Counted from the stretch's first letter, positions 36,654 through 46,793 are shown. The stretch: DNA of 64,000 nucleotides from Pseudomonadota bacterium (GCA_021801265.1 JAJYYE010000001.1:1-64000); one strand, 5' to 3'. Translations and numbers: made by a program. The notes: generated by a model from the letters alone, not told the origin.

Positions 36654-37129
36654 ACACCCCCATTGTTCGCCCGCGCATTCCCGAGATCATCCATCGCCCC
36701 GACCTGATTGATGCGGCGAAGAAAGGCACCTTAACTTTGGTTGCAACCATTGGCTGGCTGATTTGGCTGTACATGCTCATGCCCCTGGCCGCCATGCTGG
36801 CTTGGTGGTTTGGCTATCAGCGCATGGATATCTTCGTGCTCACGGATCCCGCGCAAACGATCCAAACCCTAGTGGCGTTCTCAGTGATTATCAGCCTAGG
36901 CGGCATTATGTTCATCCTGTGGGCAGTTTATAACTGGTTAAGATTCCGCCATAACGACCGTCGCGGTTCGCCACTGCCCGCCGATTCCCTCGCCATCGCG
37001 CTTGCATTCGCCATACCATCGGAGTCGGTTCACACTGCCCAAAAAGAAAAAACACTAGATTTTCGCTTTAATGACGATGGTCAAATCACGGGAATCGAGC
37101 CCCACATACCCGCACCATGCCATGAATGA
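36650..37129 (+). CDS. pgaD: PNAG synthase accessory subunit PgaD
   Basis: Small partner of PgaC, part of the c-di-GMP-controlled synthase. It has 159 residues with two membrane segments (about 28-52 and 74-96; e.g. TLVATIGWLIWLYMLMPLAA) and a cytosolic tail, slightly longer than E. coli PgaD (137). Overlaps pgaC (ATGA) and ends the operon. Confidence 0.9.
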   Translation: MNTPIVRPRIPEIIHRPDLIDAAKKGTLTLVATIGWLIWLYMLMPLAAMLAWWFGYQRMDIFVLTDPAQTIQTLVAFSVIISLGGIMFILWAVYNWLRFRHNDRRGSPLPADSLAIALAFAIPSESVHTAQKEKTLDFRFNDDGQITGIEPHIPAPCHE

Positions 37130-37293
37130 ATCGATCATGAGTCGACCAATCCAACAGTCGGTGCAGCATCACCCCTGAGGCTGGGCCAAGTCGCTGCCAA
37201 AATCAATCCGCATTAATCGGCTCTGGGAATCCACTCTGATCAGGGAGAAACCGAACAATCAAATATCGCTAACAACTCATTGATTAATAAAAA

Positions 37294-37605
37294 TCAATCA
37301 GACACTGGCGGAACATAGCCCTCTGGCTGGGTCACTTCACCGCCAAATAGAAATTTTTCCATTTCTTCTTCCAAAAATTTACGTGCTTTAGGGTCGATCG
37401 GTGACAAACGGTACTCATTAATCAACATCGTTTGATGACTCCGCCAAGCCAGCCAAGCCGACTCGGAAACTTGATCAAAAATTCGCCGCCCTACTGCACC
37501 GGGATAAGGTGGTTTAACCAAGCCTTTGGCTTCACACTGCAGGCGTGCGCAAAACACAACGCGCTCATTCAGAAGTGGCGAGGTACTGGTGGTTGAATGA
37601 CTCAT
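37294..37605 (-). CDS. YggX-type Fe(II)-trafficking protein
   Basis: Small cytosolic protein of the YggX family, linked to protection of iron-sulfur clusters and oxidative-stress resistance. It has 103 residues with the family segments [44 protein letters not shown] and [12 protein letters not shown]. It lies downstream of mutY on the same strand (90 bp), the standard mutY-yggX order. The N-terminus is slightly extended. Confidence 0.95.
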   Translation of the reverse strand: MSHSTTSTSPLLNERVVFCARLQCEAKGLVKPPYPGAVGRRIFDQVSESAWLAWRSHQTMLINEYRLSPIDPKARKFLEEEMEKFLFGGEVTQPEGYVPPVSD

Positions 37606-37694
37606 CGCTAAATTACCGCTCTAAAACATATATGTGAAAAATCAATAAAAAACCCAATGAGCGGCTGGGTAAGAGCACGCTGAGATCAGACGCT

Positions 37695-38822
37695 TTATTC
37701 CTCCAGAGGGACAGAGCAATCTGCCAAAAAACGCGCGATGGGTTTGGGTAACCCAAGCTGCGGAAGTGCGGCGGGTAAATCGCAAACATGAAACCAGCGC
37801 ACATCCGGTGTGTCTTGCGCATATGAATACGTGCCCACTCGAACGCGTTCGATAGTGGCATTCAAAAGATAATGCGTAAACCGATGTTCAAAGGCGGCAA
37901 TTTCAACCGCCTCACCCTGCACGGCAAATGACCACTGCGAGAGCATCGCTTGGCGGGCAGCACTCTCTGAATGCTGGCTTTGTTGCAATTCCTGGGCCTC
38001 AATCGGCGTGTATTCTGGCAAACACCACAACCCACCCCAAATACCTGAGGGTGGGCGACGAATCAGCATTAATCGCCCCGCGTCGTCTTCAATATGCAAA
38101 AAAATTGCCCGTCGGGTTGGGATAGGTTTTCGGGCTCGGCGCGTCGGCAATTGAGCTACCTGGTCCGTTAAATAGGCCACACAATCCGTCGAAACGGGAC
38201 AACGCGCACAATTTGCCTGGCCACGTGTGCATAAGGTTGCGCCTAGATCCATGATCGCTTGCGTGTAATCAGCCAGTCGGGTAGTCGGGGTATGACTTTT
38301 AGCGACGTGATACAACGCCTGAATGGTGGACGCTTGTTCAATGGGCGTGTCAATGCCCGCGTGGCGCGCCATCACCCGCTTAACATTACCATCTAAAATG
38401 GTGGCGGGCGCATCAAAAGCTTGCGCCATAATCGCCGCCGCCGTGGATGCGCCCACACCGGGTAAAGCCAACCAATGCACTAAAGAGTCTGGAATTCCTT
38501 CGGCTGCCATCACCCGAGCGGCGGCATGTAAATTTCGTGCACGCGCGTAATATCCCAAACCCGACCATAAGGCCAGAACATCATCGAGCGGCGCGGCGGC
38601 CAAATCCCCCAACTGGGGAAAGCGCTGCATGAATCGATTAAAATAATCAATCACAGTAGCCACTTGCGTTTGCTGCAGCATCACCTCCGAAATCCACACC
38701 CGATAAGCAGTGCGTGGTTGCTGCCAGGGCAAATCATGCCGACCATGCACATCAAACCAAGCCAGCAATCGCTCAGAAAATACGGGCTGATTCGTGGCCG
38801 TCTGAATCTCATGCGCGATCAT
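37695..38822 (-). CDS. mutY: A/G-specific adenine glycosylase
   Basis: Removes adenine mispaired with 8-oxoguanine. It has 375 residues from MIAHEIQTAT; the start at 38822 is used since the track's 38978 start lies inside asmA. HhH-GPD domain with VMLQQTQVATVI, LPGVGASTAAAI and the [4Fe-4S] cysteines in CTRGQANCARCPVSTDC; a C-terminal NUDIX-like domain recognises 8-oxoG (GGLWCLPEY). Begins 4 bases after the asmA stop. Confidence 0.96.
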   Translation of the reverse strand: MIAHEIQTATNQPVFSERLLAWFDVHGRHDLPWQQPRTAYRVWISEVMLQQTQVATVIDYFNRFMQRFPQLGDLAAAPLDDVLALWSGLGYYARARNLHAAARVMAAEGIPDSLVHWLALPGVGASTAAAIMAQAFDAPATILDGNVKRVMARHAGIDTPIEQASTIQALYHVAKSHTPTTRLADYTQAIMDLGATLCTRGQANCARCPVSTDCVAYLTDQVAQLPTRRARKPIPTRRAIFLHIEDDAGRLMLIRRPPSGIWGGLWCLPEYTPIEAQELQQSQHSESAARQAMLSQWSFAVQGEAVEIAAFEHRFTHYLLNATIERVRVGTYSYAQDTPDVRWFHVCDLPAALPQLGLPKPIARFLADCSVPLEE

Positions 38823-38826
38823 GAAG

Positions 38827-41262
38827 TTAGAGCCCCAAACCTTTGAGCAGATTTTTAATTGGTGCCGCCTCGGTACCCAATCGTTTATCCAGCGCCTGAT
38901 TGACTTTATTTTCGATTTTCTGCTTGGCTTGATCTTTAAACAACGCCTGCAAATCAATCCCAAATTTTGGCTGGGCAAACGTGCCGGTGATTTTAATCGG
39001 CACGCTCAACTGTTTGAGTTTCTCCAAGGCTTTACCTTCTTGACCGGTCGCGGTGTTCACCACAATGGCATTCAATACGTAATTGATGGTTTCGCGCGCC
39101 AGATCGACATCACCTGCACCGGTCACACGCAACAAGGGGGAAGCCGCTTGTAAATCATCATTGTGTGCGATGCCGTTCACGATGGTGGCACTGGCCGTGA
39201 TCGTAGAGAAATCGGTGACTTCTTGTTTAGGAACGGCGGCCGTGTCACCCTGCAGACGCGCTTGGGCTGCGCGTAACATGTAGCCCAAATCGATGCCCTT
39301 GATTTTGCCGTTTCTCAGCGCGAAGTTCGTTTTACCGTCTAACGTCGCTTTGAGTTTGTTCAGGCTAGAACCTTGCGCGCGGCCATCAAAATTGATGTCA
39401 CCTGTACCTGACACCCGCTCCTCGCCCATCGCTGCCGTTAAAGCGGGTTGCAGGGCGATATTTTTGGTCGCCAAAACCCCCTGCCAATCCGGTACTGAAC
39501 TGCGCACATCAAGCCCGGCATGGGTTTGCACGGTGCCACCAAAAGCATTGAAATCGAGTTGCTTTAACTGAATTTGCCCACCCCCAGCCGTGAGCGCCAG
39601 CACCACTTGACTCAGCTGATATTGTTGATAATTGAGCTGCGCAAAATTCAGCGCGATATCCGCATTAAGTGCGCGCAAGAATGGGATAGGCAAGGGAATT
39701 TCAGCATCAGCACTCGCCCCCGTCTGAGGGTGATCAGCCATCGTGCCCTGTGCACCAACCGACTGCGTATTGGATAGCGTGGATTTTTGCATACTACCCG
39801 GCGGCAGATACGGGTTTAAATCCCAGACGCCACCGGTCAAACGCACATAAATTCGCTGGGTTTTGAGGTCACTGATCCCCGCACTACCGGTCACATCGTG
39901 TCCATCCAAATTGAATACCAGATTATTCAACATCGCCTGCGCGGACGTCATATTAAGCATCCCGGTGAGCGAACATTGCGTCAACGCTTGCTTCGATTGC
40001 ATGGCGGGCACTCGGTATTTAAATGCTTCTGCCAATTGACGCGGGTTGAACGGCGTAACCGCCAGCGGACCAGTGATTACCATGTCTTGATCCAAACCCG
40101 TTACCTTGAGCGAGGTTTTAATCATTAGCGGCGCTGATTCCAGCTGCCAATTCGGGAGATTGATCACAGCCTGCGCCGAGGGGGCGGCAGAACTCGGCGG
40201 TATTTTTGCGTCCAACTCACCCTGAGCGGTGAATTTAAGTTCGCCCGAGTGGGTCGCAATCCCTTGGACGCTGCCATCAAACGCTATTTTTTTACTCGTA
40301 TACACACCCTGCTGCCAATTCGCAGTCAAATCGCCCGTGGTTGTCAACGCGGCATGAGTCAGCCCAAAACCACGCTCCGCCGTAAGATCCAAGCTAAACG
40401 CTGGCAAAACAGCAGTCTGTTTGGCTAAATCCACCTCCAGTTGCGGGCTCGTCAGGATCAATTGCGTTTGTTTGGGAAGAGCAGCAAGTGCGCCCATGCT
40501 TTGGGCACTCGGCAAAACGGATCCCTCAAATTTTAGCGTTTTGGCAGTCAAGTGCTGCATGGCGGCATCCATTTCTAGCGCCCCCCCCAAACGCACGGTA
40601 CCGGATAACGCGCCCAGCTTGGGCTCCAGCAATGCATACGCGAAATTAAGTGAGAGATCGACAGGTTGGCCCAGCTGTACTTGACCACTTTCCAAGTTCA
40701 GCTGTTGTAAAGACAGGGTTTGTCCCGTCACCGCATCCTGCCAGTCCAGGGTCGCATCATGAATGGCTATCCCACCAATCGCCAACGTCTTGATCGGGCT
40801 CTTTTTCTGCTCGCCCGCAGGTGTTGTTGATACGGACCCCGCAGAACTCGACTGATGCGCGAATAAATCCGCCCAGTTTGTCACACCATTGCGATCCCGT
40901 GCGAGGTGGATGGTTGCACCATCCAACACCAGCGTACCGATTTCAAATTGCCCCTTAAGTAAAGGCAAGAGCGCGGCCTTGACCTCCACTGTTTTGGCAT
41001 TCAGCATATTTTTTTCGCTGAAACCTGGCGCATTCCCCAAAGAAACATCTTTAAGCGTCGCGCCCAGCCACGGGAACAGGGTAACGGTAATGGGTCCGGC
41101 GAACTGAACGCTTCGCCCCGTTTTATCCTGCACCAAGTGCGCTATTTGGTCTTTGTAATCATTGGGATTAAATGTCGCCACAAAAGCGAAGGCAGCAATA
41201 AATGCCACCACAATCATCGCAACCAGCAACATAATACCCCGTTTAAGCCAGTGCATCCCCAT
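38827..41262 (-). CDS. AsmA-family inner-membrane/periplasmic protein
   Basis: An 811-residue protein with one N-terminal membrane anchor (GIMLLVAMIVVAFIAAFAF) and a long periplasmic repeat domain of the AsmA/TamB type, ending with the AsmA C-terminal domain (NKLKATLDGKTNFALRNGKIKGIDL). Such proteins are thought to act in lipid transport or outer-membrane assembly. Upstream of mutY and co-transcribed with it and yggX. Confidence 0.9.
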   Translation of the reverse strand: MGMHWLKRGIMLLVAMIVVAFIAAFAFVATFNPNDYKDQIAHLVQDKTGRSVQFAGPITVTLFPWLGATLKDVSLGNAPGFSEKNMLNAKTVEVKAALLPLLKGQFEIGTLVLDGATIHLARDRNGVTNWADLFAHQSSSAGSVSTTPAGEQKKSPIKTLAIGGIAIHDATLDWQDAVTGQTLSLQQLNLESGQVQLGQPVDLSLNFAYALLEPKLGALSGTVRLGGALEMDAAMQHLTAKTLKFEGSVLPSAQSMGALAALPKQTQLILTSPQLEVDLAKQTAVLPAFSLDLTAERGFGLTHAALTTTGDLTANWQQGVYTSKKIAFDGSVQGIATHSGELKFTAQGELDAKIPPSSAAPSAQAVINLPNWQLESAPLMIKTSLKVTGLDQDMVITGPLAVTPFNPRQLAEAFKYRVPAMQSKQALTQCSLTGMLNMTSAQAMLNNLVFNLDGHDVTGSAGISDLKTQRIYVRLTGGVWDLNPYLPPGSMQKSTLSNTQSVGAQGTMADHPQTGASADAEIPLPIPFLRALNADIALNFAQLNYQQYQLSQVVLALTAGGGQIQLKQLDFNAFGGTVQTHAGLDVRSSVPDWQGVLATKNIALQPALTAAMGEERVSGTGDINFDGRAQGSSLNKLKATLDGKTNFALRNGKIKGIDLGYMLRAAQARLQGDTAAVPKQEVTDFSTITASATIVNGIAHNDDLQAASPLLRVTGAGDVDLARETINYVLNAIVVNTATGQEGKALEKLKQLSVPIKITGTFAQPKFGIDLQALFKDQAKQKIENKVNQALDKRLGTEAAPIKNLLKGLGL

Positions 41263-41435
41263 ACCCTCATTACGAAATTTTTTCGGATAAACCGATAGAT
41301 ATCAATATCTTAATAAATCCATACCCTACTGAGACCTTGAATTATTACCGCGCTTCTTTGCTTGAACGTGACTTTAACAGACAATACCGCTTCTGTATGA
41401 GTCCACATCATCTCGCCAAGATAGAGCTAAAACCT

Positions 41436-41663
41436 ATGGGCATCACCATTAAACTTTTTGCCAGCCTGCGTGAACAATTTTTGCAGGACGAACTCAAAAT
41501 CACACCCACGCCAGCCACCGTGAACGATGCCTGGCTGTGCGCCACCGCTCAACCTCATCCGGCCAATATTCTGGCTGCGGTTAATCACGAATATGTCCGG
41601 TTTGATCACCCGTTGCGTGATGGGGATGAAGTCGCATTTTTTCCACCGGTCACCGGCGGCTAA
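41436..41663 (+). CDS. moaD: Molybdopterin synthase small subunit MoaD
   Basis: Ubiquitin-fold sulfur carrier; the C-terminal diglycine (FFPPVTGG) becomes a thiocarboxylate that donates sulfur in molybdopterin synthesis. It has 75 residues from MGITIKLFAS; the longer track start is rejected. MoaE and other moa genes are not in the window. It stands just before an unrelated small membrane-protein gene. Confidence 0.9.
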   Translation: MGITIKLFASLREQFLQDELKITPTPATVNDAWLCATAQPHPANILAAVNHEYVRFDHPLRDGDEVAFFPPVTGG

Positions 41664-41681
41664 TTGATAACGAGATACGCA

Positions 41682-42002
41682 ATGAATTCAGACATCCCAC
41701 TTATGCTGGCAAAACGCCAACAGTTTATTCAACGCTGGCCACTGATTGCACTTACCGTCGCAGGCATTACCCTCGGATTCTACGCTTGGGCATTTATACA
41801 GCAACCGATTCTCGTCAACCCCCTGCACGTCATCCATCTCATCCAAACCAATGGCCTAGATAGCGCCACTCAATCACTCCTATCGATTGTTGCCCCCATC
41901 TTATTTTTGGCTATTGGCGCATTACTCTTGCTACTGCTCCTATTCGTGACTGTGGGACTTGCCAATGAAGGCCGATTGATTCGACTCATTGAAAAAAAGT
42001 AA
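41682..42002 (+). CDS. Unknown small membrane protein
   Basis: A 106-residue protein with two clear membrane segments (about 22-44 and 68-93, the second very Leu-rich: IGALLLLLLLFVTVGLA). The ATG at 41682 follows a GAGA ribosome binding site and lies 18 bp after moaD, so the two may be co-transcribed. No family recognised. Confidence 0.7.
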   Translation: MNSDIPLMLAKRQQFIQRWPLIALTVAGITLGFYAWAFIQQPILVNPLHVIHLIQTNGLDSATQSLLSIVAPILFLAIGALLLLLLLFVTVGLANEGRLIRLIEKK

Positions 42003-42144
42003 ACTCAAAACTCAAGTTAAAACTTTTGCTTAAAAGATTATTTTTTGTGATGATCCTGTCAAATAAAACAGTTACAACGAAACAGGAATGCAGACATCCC
42101 AGTTTGAATAGTCAACTCGATCACATTCATGGAGAATTAATCAT

Positions 42145-42453
42145 ATGTCCCTTATCAAAAAGCCGCTGAAAACCCGCCCGGTCTGCAAAGTCACCTTCAC
42201 CTTGCCGTCAGCCGTGAGCACGGATGCCAAAACTGTCACCCTGGTCGGTGACTTTAATGAATGGTCCGAAACCAGCCACCCGCTCAAATACAAAGCAGAT
42301 GGCCTATTCAGTGTGACCCTCGACTTGCCAACCGATCATCGCTATCAGTTCCGTTATCTGGTCGATGGGACCAGCTGGCACAATGATGATGCGGCGGATG
42401 AATACGTTCCTACCCCATTCGGCAACGACACCAACAGCATAGTTCATACCTAA
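42145..42453 (+). CDS. CBM48/isoamylase-N-type glycogen-binding protein
   Basis: A 102-residue protein that is essentially one CBM48 (AMPK-beta/isoamylase early set) domain: VTLVGDFNEWSE, FSVTLDLPTDHRYQFRYLVDG. The domain binds alpha-glucans such as glycogen. No catalytic domain is attached. GGAG lies upstream (ATGGAGAATTAATC). It is 54 bp before the mutarotase gene and probably in one operon with it. Confidence 0.88.
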   Translation: MSLIKKPLKTRPVCKVTFTLPSAVSTDAKTVTLVGDFNEWSETSHPLKYKADGLFSVTLDLPTDHRYQFRYLVDGTSWHNDDAADEYVPTPFGNDTNSIVHT

Positions 42454-42507
42454 GAACCTGCTCATTGCTGTATTTGGTTTTTTATTTTGCTTGACGAGAA
42501 AAGCCCC

Positions 42508-43401
42508 ATGGATCGACTTGAAGCACTCAACGCGCAGTTTGCAGGCTGCCCCGACCTTGAATTTATCAAAATTGGTGATTTAATCCTTGCCAAAATCGAT
42601 ACGCCACTCGCCCGCGCGATGGTTGCCGTGCAAGGCGCACAAATCGTTGAATGGAAGCCTGCCGATGAAGAGGATCTCGTCGTTTGGCGCGCTGAGGCGC
42701 CCAGCTACGAAACCGGGAAATCCGTTCGTGGGGGTATCCCGATTTGCTGGCCATGGTTTGGGAACCATGCCACGCTGCCCATGGCGCACGGCTTTGTGCG
42801 CACCATGGAATGGCAACTGATCAATGCAGAGTGCAGCAAAGAGGGCCTGATGAGCCTGCACTGGCGCATCACCGACAGCGCCGAAACCATGGCTTTGTGG
42901 CCTTATCCCTTTGAGCTCGATGTCATCATGCATCTTGGCCGCACGTTGCGCGTACAATTGGTCACACATAACACAGGCTCAGAATCATTCAGCATCACCC
43001 AAGGTCTACACACCTACTTTAAGGTGGGCGACACGCACAGCGTCGTCATTCGTGGTCTTGAGGGAGGGTATTACCTCGACAAGCTCAAAGGGTTTGCCCG
43101 CGCCCAACAAGATGATGTCATTACAATTAATGGCGCATTAGATCGCATTTATTTTGGCACCAGCCATGCGATAGAAATTGAAGACACTGTGTGCAACCGC
43201 ATTATTCTGGTCGAAAAAGAGGGGAGTCATTCAACCGTCGTCTGGAATCCCGACGAGAATGTACCGACGGGCATGCGACCCGACGAATCACGGCAAATGG
43301 TCTGTGTTGAAGCGGTGAATGCGGCGGACGATACAGTCTCCATTGCGCCCGGAGCGCGCAAAATCCTAGGCACCACCGTGTCAATTCGCCGTCTGGACTA
43401 G
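42508..43401 (+). CDS. D-hexose-6-phosphate mutarotase (YeaD-like)
   Basis: Interconverts alpha and beta anomers of hexose-6-phosphates. It has 297 residues from MDRLEALNAQF. Aldose-1-epimerase fold with GGIPICWPWFG, MAHGFVRTMEW, and ITQGLHTYFKVG, as in the YeaD family; an NPDENV/MCVE tail region is also conserved. The track's 42487 start is a TTG without site and is rejected. Follows the CBM48 gene. Confidence 0.92.
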   Translation: MDRLEALNAQFAGCPDLEFIKIGDLILAKIDTPLARAMVAVQGAQIVEWKPADEEDLVVWRAEAPSYETGKSVRGGIPICWPWFGNHATLPMAHGFVRTMEWQLINAECSKEGLMSLHWRITDSAETMALWPYPFELDVIMHLGRTLRVQLVTHNTGSESFSITQGLHTYFKVGDTHSVVIRGLEGGYYLDKLKGFARAQQDDVITINGALDRIYFGTSHAIEIEDTVCNRIILVEKEGSHSTVVWNPDENVPTGMRPDESRQMVCVEAVNAADDTVSIAPGARKILGTTVSIRRLD

Positions 43402-43499
43402 TCGTGGCGCGCTTGAGCCAAAAATTGGGACGGGGGGGCCGTGTTAACGGGGCACTCATCCACTGCTTGCCCGGAAATTCAGCCCGAAATCGGCTAGGC

Positions 43500-44204
43500 T
43501 TAGCCCAACATCATCCGTTGCAATCGCATCACAGCCCGATCCAGCTGCTGCGCCTGCAAAGGCGACAAATCGACAAACTCCACACCAAAAACCCATTCAC
43601 CTGGCGAAATAATTCGTTGATTGCGAATCACTAACGTCACAGACAGATCTGCAAGCCCATCAATGCACAGTTTAACCGGCGTCAAATGGACACCGACATC
43701 CAGACCCACCGCCTGATCTGGTCGCACGGCAATTGCACAACCGCCAGCCGATAGGTCATCCACACGCCCGACCCACAGCGTGCTGGTCGTTGGCTGGAAA
43801 AACTCCACGACGCCAATCACATCGGGAGGGATACCCACTCGGAACACATTGCGCCGTTGCAACCGATCGATCTGAGTGGGGTAAGGTACTTCAAAATAAC
43901 GGTCATCCCCCTCTACTTTGCCTTTAAGATCATCAACATAGAACCATGATACCAATTGATCAACCACCGCTTGCACTCGAATGCGTTCCGCCGATCGCAA
44001 ATGCTTCACATGGATGGCATCGGGCTGATCAAGCAAAATTTTCCGTCGATCAGGATCATTCCCCACCATGGCTACCGCCACTTGGTAGGCCTCGTCGCCC
44101 TCGGGAATCAACCAAAAATGGCCGCGATCTTCGAAATGCCGCGCCAGAATTTTGTCAATAACCCGAGTGCTACGCGCAGAAATAATGACATCTGCCTCGC
44201 TCAT
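43500..44204 (-). CDS. YcgR-type PilZ c-di-GMP-binding protein
   Basis: A 234-residue protein with an N-terminal YcgR domain and a C-terminal PilZ domain. The c-di-GMP-binding motifs are RRNVFR (RxxxR) at about residue 125 and DLSAGG about 38 residues later. YcgR proteins slow flagella when c-di-GMP is high. The start at 44204 (MSEADVIISAR) avoids a Cys-rich, unlikely extension; an upstream ATG at 44246 is also possible. It fits the pga and pil genes as c-di-GMP-related surface functions. Confidence 0.88.
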   Translation of the reverse strand: MSEADVIISARSTRVIDKILARHFEDRGHFWLIPEGDEAYQVAVAMVGNDPDRRKILLDQPDAIHVKHLRSAERIRVQAVVDQLVSWFYVDDLKGKVEGDDRYFEVPYPTQIDRLQRRNVFRVGIPPDVIGVVEFFQPTTSTLWVGRVDDLSAGGCAIAVRPDQAVGLDVGVHLTPVKLCIDGLADLSVTLVIRNQRIISPGEWVFGVEFVDLSPLQAQQLDRAVMRLQRMMLG

Positions 44205-44445
44205 TTTGTCTGGCTCATAAGGTGAGAACTTCCCAAGGTAAAACATTCGGTAAAAACAATCAGCAAAATAGTGGGTAGTTAAAGCCCGCCAATCCAGGGG
44301 CCGACAAACCTTCTGCACAAATTTGAAAGCCCTGTAACGGGCTGAACAAGCCGGGGCGCAGAGAGAATTCTTAAGGCGGACAAAAAAATCCAATTTCGGG
44401 ATTATATACAGAGGCAGCTCTCATTTCCGTGAGTTTTCAGCAGCG

Positions 44446-45693
44446 CTACGCCCAATCAGGTAAACATTTTACCGCCATCTGTAATTTAAGCTCGGCAAAT
44501 ACCGGCAGCCCATCGCGGAAAGGGGGGATATCCTCTCCTTGGATGAGCGGCAGCATATAGCGTCTAGCCGCCGCCGTGATCCCAAAACCATCGGCACGAA
44601 TGTACTCCGCGGGAACGGGCAGTTCCATATCGGCAACTTCATCTAATGGCACGGCGTCCAGTGTCCAAAGGTAGGGCTCATCGGATGTACGCCGAATAGA
44701 CACCATCACATCCGATCGACCAGACATCGCGTGAGTAACAGCAGCGACGCCACAGGCATAGGCTTGCTCCACATCCACTTTTGAAGCGATATGACGCGCC
44801 GAACGTTGAAAGTAATCCGAAACCGCCCAATGGGTTTTGTACCCCAGTTTGCGGGTCAACGTGGCCAGTTGGGGGGCCATCCCCCCTAATTGTTCATGCC
44901 CAAATGTCATGCTCCGCTGCGCCTGCACACAAAACGACAAATCTGAACAGAGCAATCCCTCTGCAACAACGACAATACACCAACCGTACCGCGCGATATA
45001 TTCCTGCAAGGCGGCCGTAAAATCACGCTCAATGAAGGGCGTTTCTGGAAACATCAACAACAGGGGGAAATCCTCTGTTTCAAACGCCAAGCCCGCAGCA
45101 GCAGCCAGCCAGCCTGCGTGCCGCCCCATAACCTCCATGATAAATACCTTGGTCGATGTGCCGGACATCGCCGCCAAATCGCGCGACACCTCACGCACAC
45201 TGGTTGCGATATATTTTGCCGCCGAACCAAAACCGGGGCTGGTGTCAGTTTTTGGCAAATCGTTATCGATGGTCTTGGGCACGCCAATCACGTTCAAGTC
45301 AAGGTCATTGAGACGAGCAAACCGCGCCACTTTGGCCGCTGTCAGCATTGACCCACCGCCCCCGTTATAAATGAATGTACCAATATCATGGGCACGAATC
45401 ACCGCCAACAAACGCGCATATTGCTCGGGGTGTGTATCCGGTTCACCGAGGTCGGCACGGCAAGAACCAAATGCACCGCCCGGCGTATGGCGCAAAGCGG
45501 CAATTTCCGAGGGTGTTTCAAGCGCGAGATCATAAAGCTCCTCGTGCAGAATTCCGAGGATGCCGTCCCGCGCCGCAAACACCTTGCAAAAATGCTCTGG
45601 ATGACGATGAACCGTTTCAATCACGCCGCAGGCACTGGCATTAATAACAGCCGTCACCCCACCGGACTGGGCATACAAAACGTTGTGTGGCAT
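44446..45693 (-). CDS. 6-phosphofructokinase, PPi-type clade
   Basis: Phosphorylates fructose-6-phosphate, or in the PPi form runs reversibly. It has 415 residues from MPHNVLYAQSGG with GAGG ahead of the ATG. Conserved motifs are PKTIDND (139-145), MEVMGRHAGWLA and SDYFQRSARHIAS. The lysine of PKTIDND is the PPi-type residue, but the donor loop reads NGGGGS (110-115) where PPi enzymes usually have an aspartate, so the phosphoryl donor is uncertain. Divergent from fbp across 95 bp, placing opposite reactions under one control region. Confidence 0.92.
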   Translation of the reverse strand: MPHNVLYAQSGGVTAVINASACGVIETVHRHPEHFCKVFAARDGILGILHEELYDLALETPSEIAALRHTPGGAFGSCRADLGEPDTHPEQYARLLAVIRAHDIGTFIYNGGGGSMLTAAKVARFARLNDLDLNVIGVPKTIDNDLPKTDTSPGFGSAAKYIATSVREVSRDLAAMSGTSTKVFIMEVMGRHAGWLAAAAGLAFETEDFPLLLMFPETPFIERDFTAALQEYIARYGWCIVVVAEGLLCSDLSFCVQAQRSMTFGHEQLGGMAPQLATLTRKLGYKTHWAVSDYFQRSARHIASKVDVEQAYACGVAAVTHAMSGRSDVMVSIRRTSDEPYLWTLDAVPLDEVADMELPVPAEYIRADGFGITAAARRYMLPLIQGEDIPPFRDGLPVFAELKLQMAVKCLPDWA

Positions 45694-45788
45694 AGAACCT
45701 CGGATGAACGATTGTGGCTTAAAGGACATAAGGCTATTATGCCTAACGGACATAACCAAATGATTGCTTACTTTTTTAGGAGTTCAGG
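45694..45788. promoter_or_regulatory. Shared pfk-fbp divergent promoter region
   Basis: 95 bp between divergent pfk and fbp. GGACATAA occurs twice in direct orientation (45724-45731 and 45748-45755), and an inverted AGGC-TATTAT-GCCT lies between them. AGGAG precedes fbp. These are candidate regulator sites; the regulator is unknown. Confidence 0.5.
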
Positions 45789-46793
45789 ATGCAGATCGGC
45801 ACCAGCCTCACCCATTGTTTAATTGAACGCCAGCGCGACCACGAAGGCGCTTCAGGTGAATTTACCTTACTGATGAATGACATTGTCACTGCCTGCAAAG
45901 TCATCTCCAGCTATGTCAACAAGGGCAACCTGATCGGAATTCTTGGCTCCGCTGAAACTGAGAATATTCAAGGCGAAACCCAGAAGAAGCTCGATATCAT
46001 CTCCAACGATGTATTCACCAACACGCTGATGAACGGCACTCAGGTCGCAGCTTTGGCTTCTGAAGAAATGGATGAAGTTTATCACCTGCCCAAAGGTGCC
46101 AAGCGCGGCAAGTATTTGTGTGTGTATGATCCACTCGATGGCTCATCTAACATTGATGTGAACGTCACCGTCGGTACGATTTTCTCTGTTCTGCGGGCGC
46201 CTGAAGGCGTCGAGAACCCGACCGAAGCGGACTTCATGTTACCCGGCACCGAGCAAGTAGCCGCCGGTTACTGCATTTATGGCCCGTCTACCATCATGAT
46301 TCTGACCACGGGTCAGGGCGTCGATGGCTTTACCTTGGATATGGATATTGGCGAGTTCAAACTCACGCATCCCGACATCATGATCCCAGAAGACACCAAG
46401 GAATTCGCCATCAATATGTCAAATCAGCGGTTTTGGGACGCGCCGGTCAAACGCTACATTGATGAATGCCTGGCCGGAAAGGAAGGCCCGCGCGGTAAAG
46501 ACTTCAACATGCGTTGGGTTGCCTCCATGGTGGCTGAAGTTCACCGCATTCTGACGCGCGGCGGTGTATTTCTATACCCAGTTGACAGCAAAATCCGTGC
46601 TCAAGGCGGCAAACTGCGCCTGATGTATGAAGCCAACCCGATGGCCATGATTATCGAACAAGCTGGCGGCATGGCCATCACCGGCCCAGAGCGCATTATG
46701 GCAATCAAACCCCACAAACTGCATCAGCGCGTGCCGGTGATTTTGGGCTCTAAAAACGAAGTGCAAGTGCTGCTCGACTACCACACCGCTTAA
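45789..46793 (+). CDS. fbp: Fructose-1,6-bisphosphatase class I
   Basis: Hydrolyses FBP to F6P in the Calvin cycle and gluconeogenesis. It has 334 residues, the normal class I length. Conserved segments are [22 protein letters not shown] (metal site), [14 protein letters not shown] and [30 protein letters not shown] precedes the start. It ends in a strong terminator. Autotrophic growth requires this activity, fitting the cbb operon in the window. Confidence 0.97.
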   Translation: MQIGTSLTHCLIERQRDHEGASGEFTLLMNDIVTACKVISSYVNKGNLIGILGSAETENIQGETQKKLDIISNDVFTNTLMNGTQVAALASEEMDEVYHLPKGAKRGKYLCVYDPLDGSSNIDVNVTVGTIFSVLRAPEGVENPTEADFMLPGTEQVAAGYCIYGPSTIMILTTGQGVDGFTLDMDIGEFKLTHPDIMIPEDTKEFAINMSNQRFWDAPVKRYIDECLAGKEGPRGKDFNMRWVASMVAEVHRILTRGGVFLYPVDSKIRAQGGKLRLMYEANPMAMIIEQAGGMAITGPERIMAIKPHKLHQRVPVILGSKNEVQVLLDYHTA

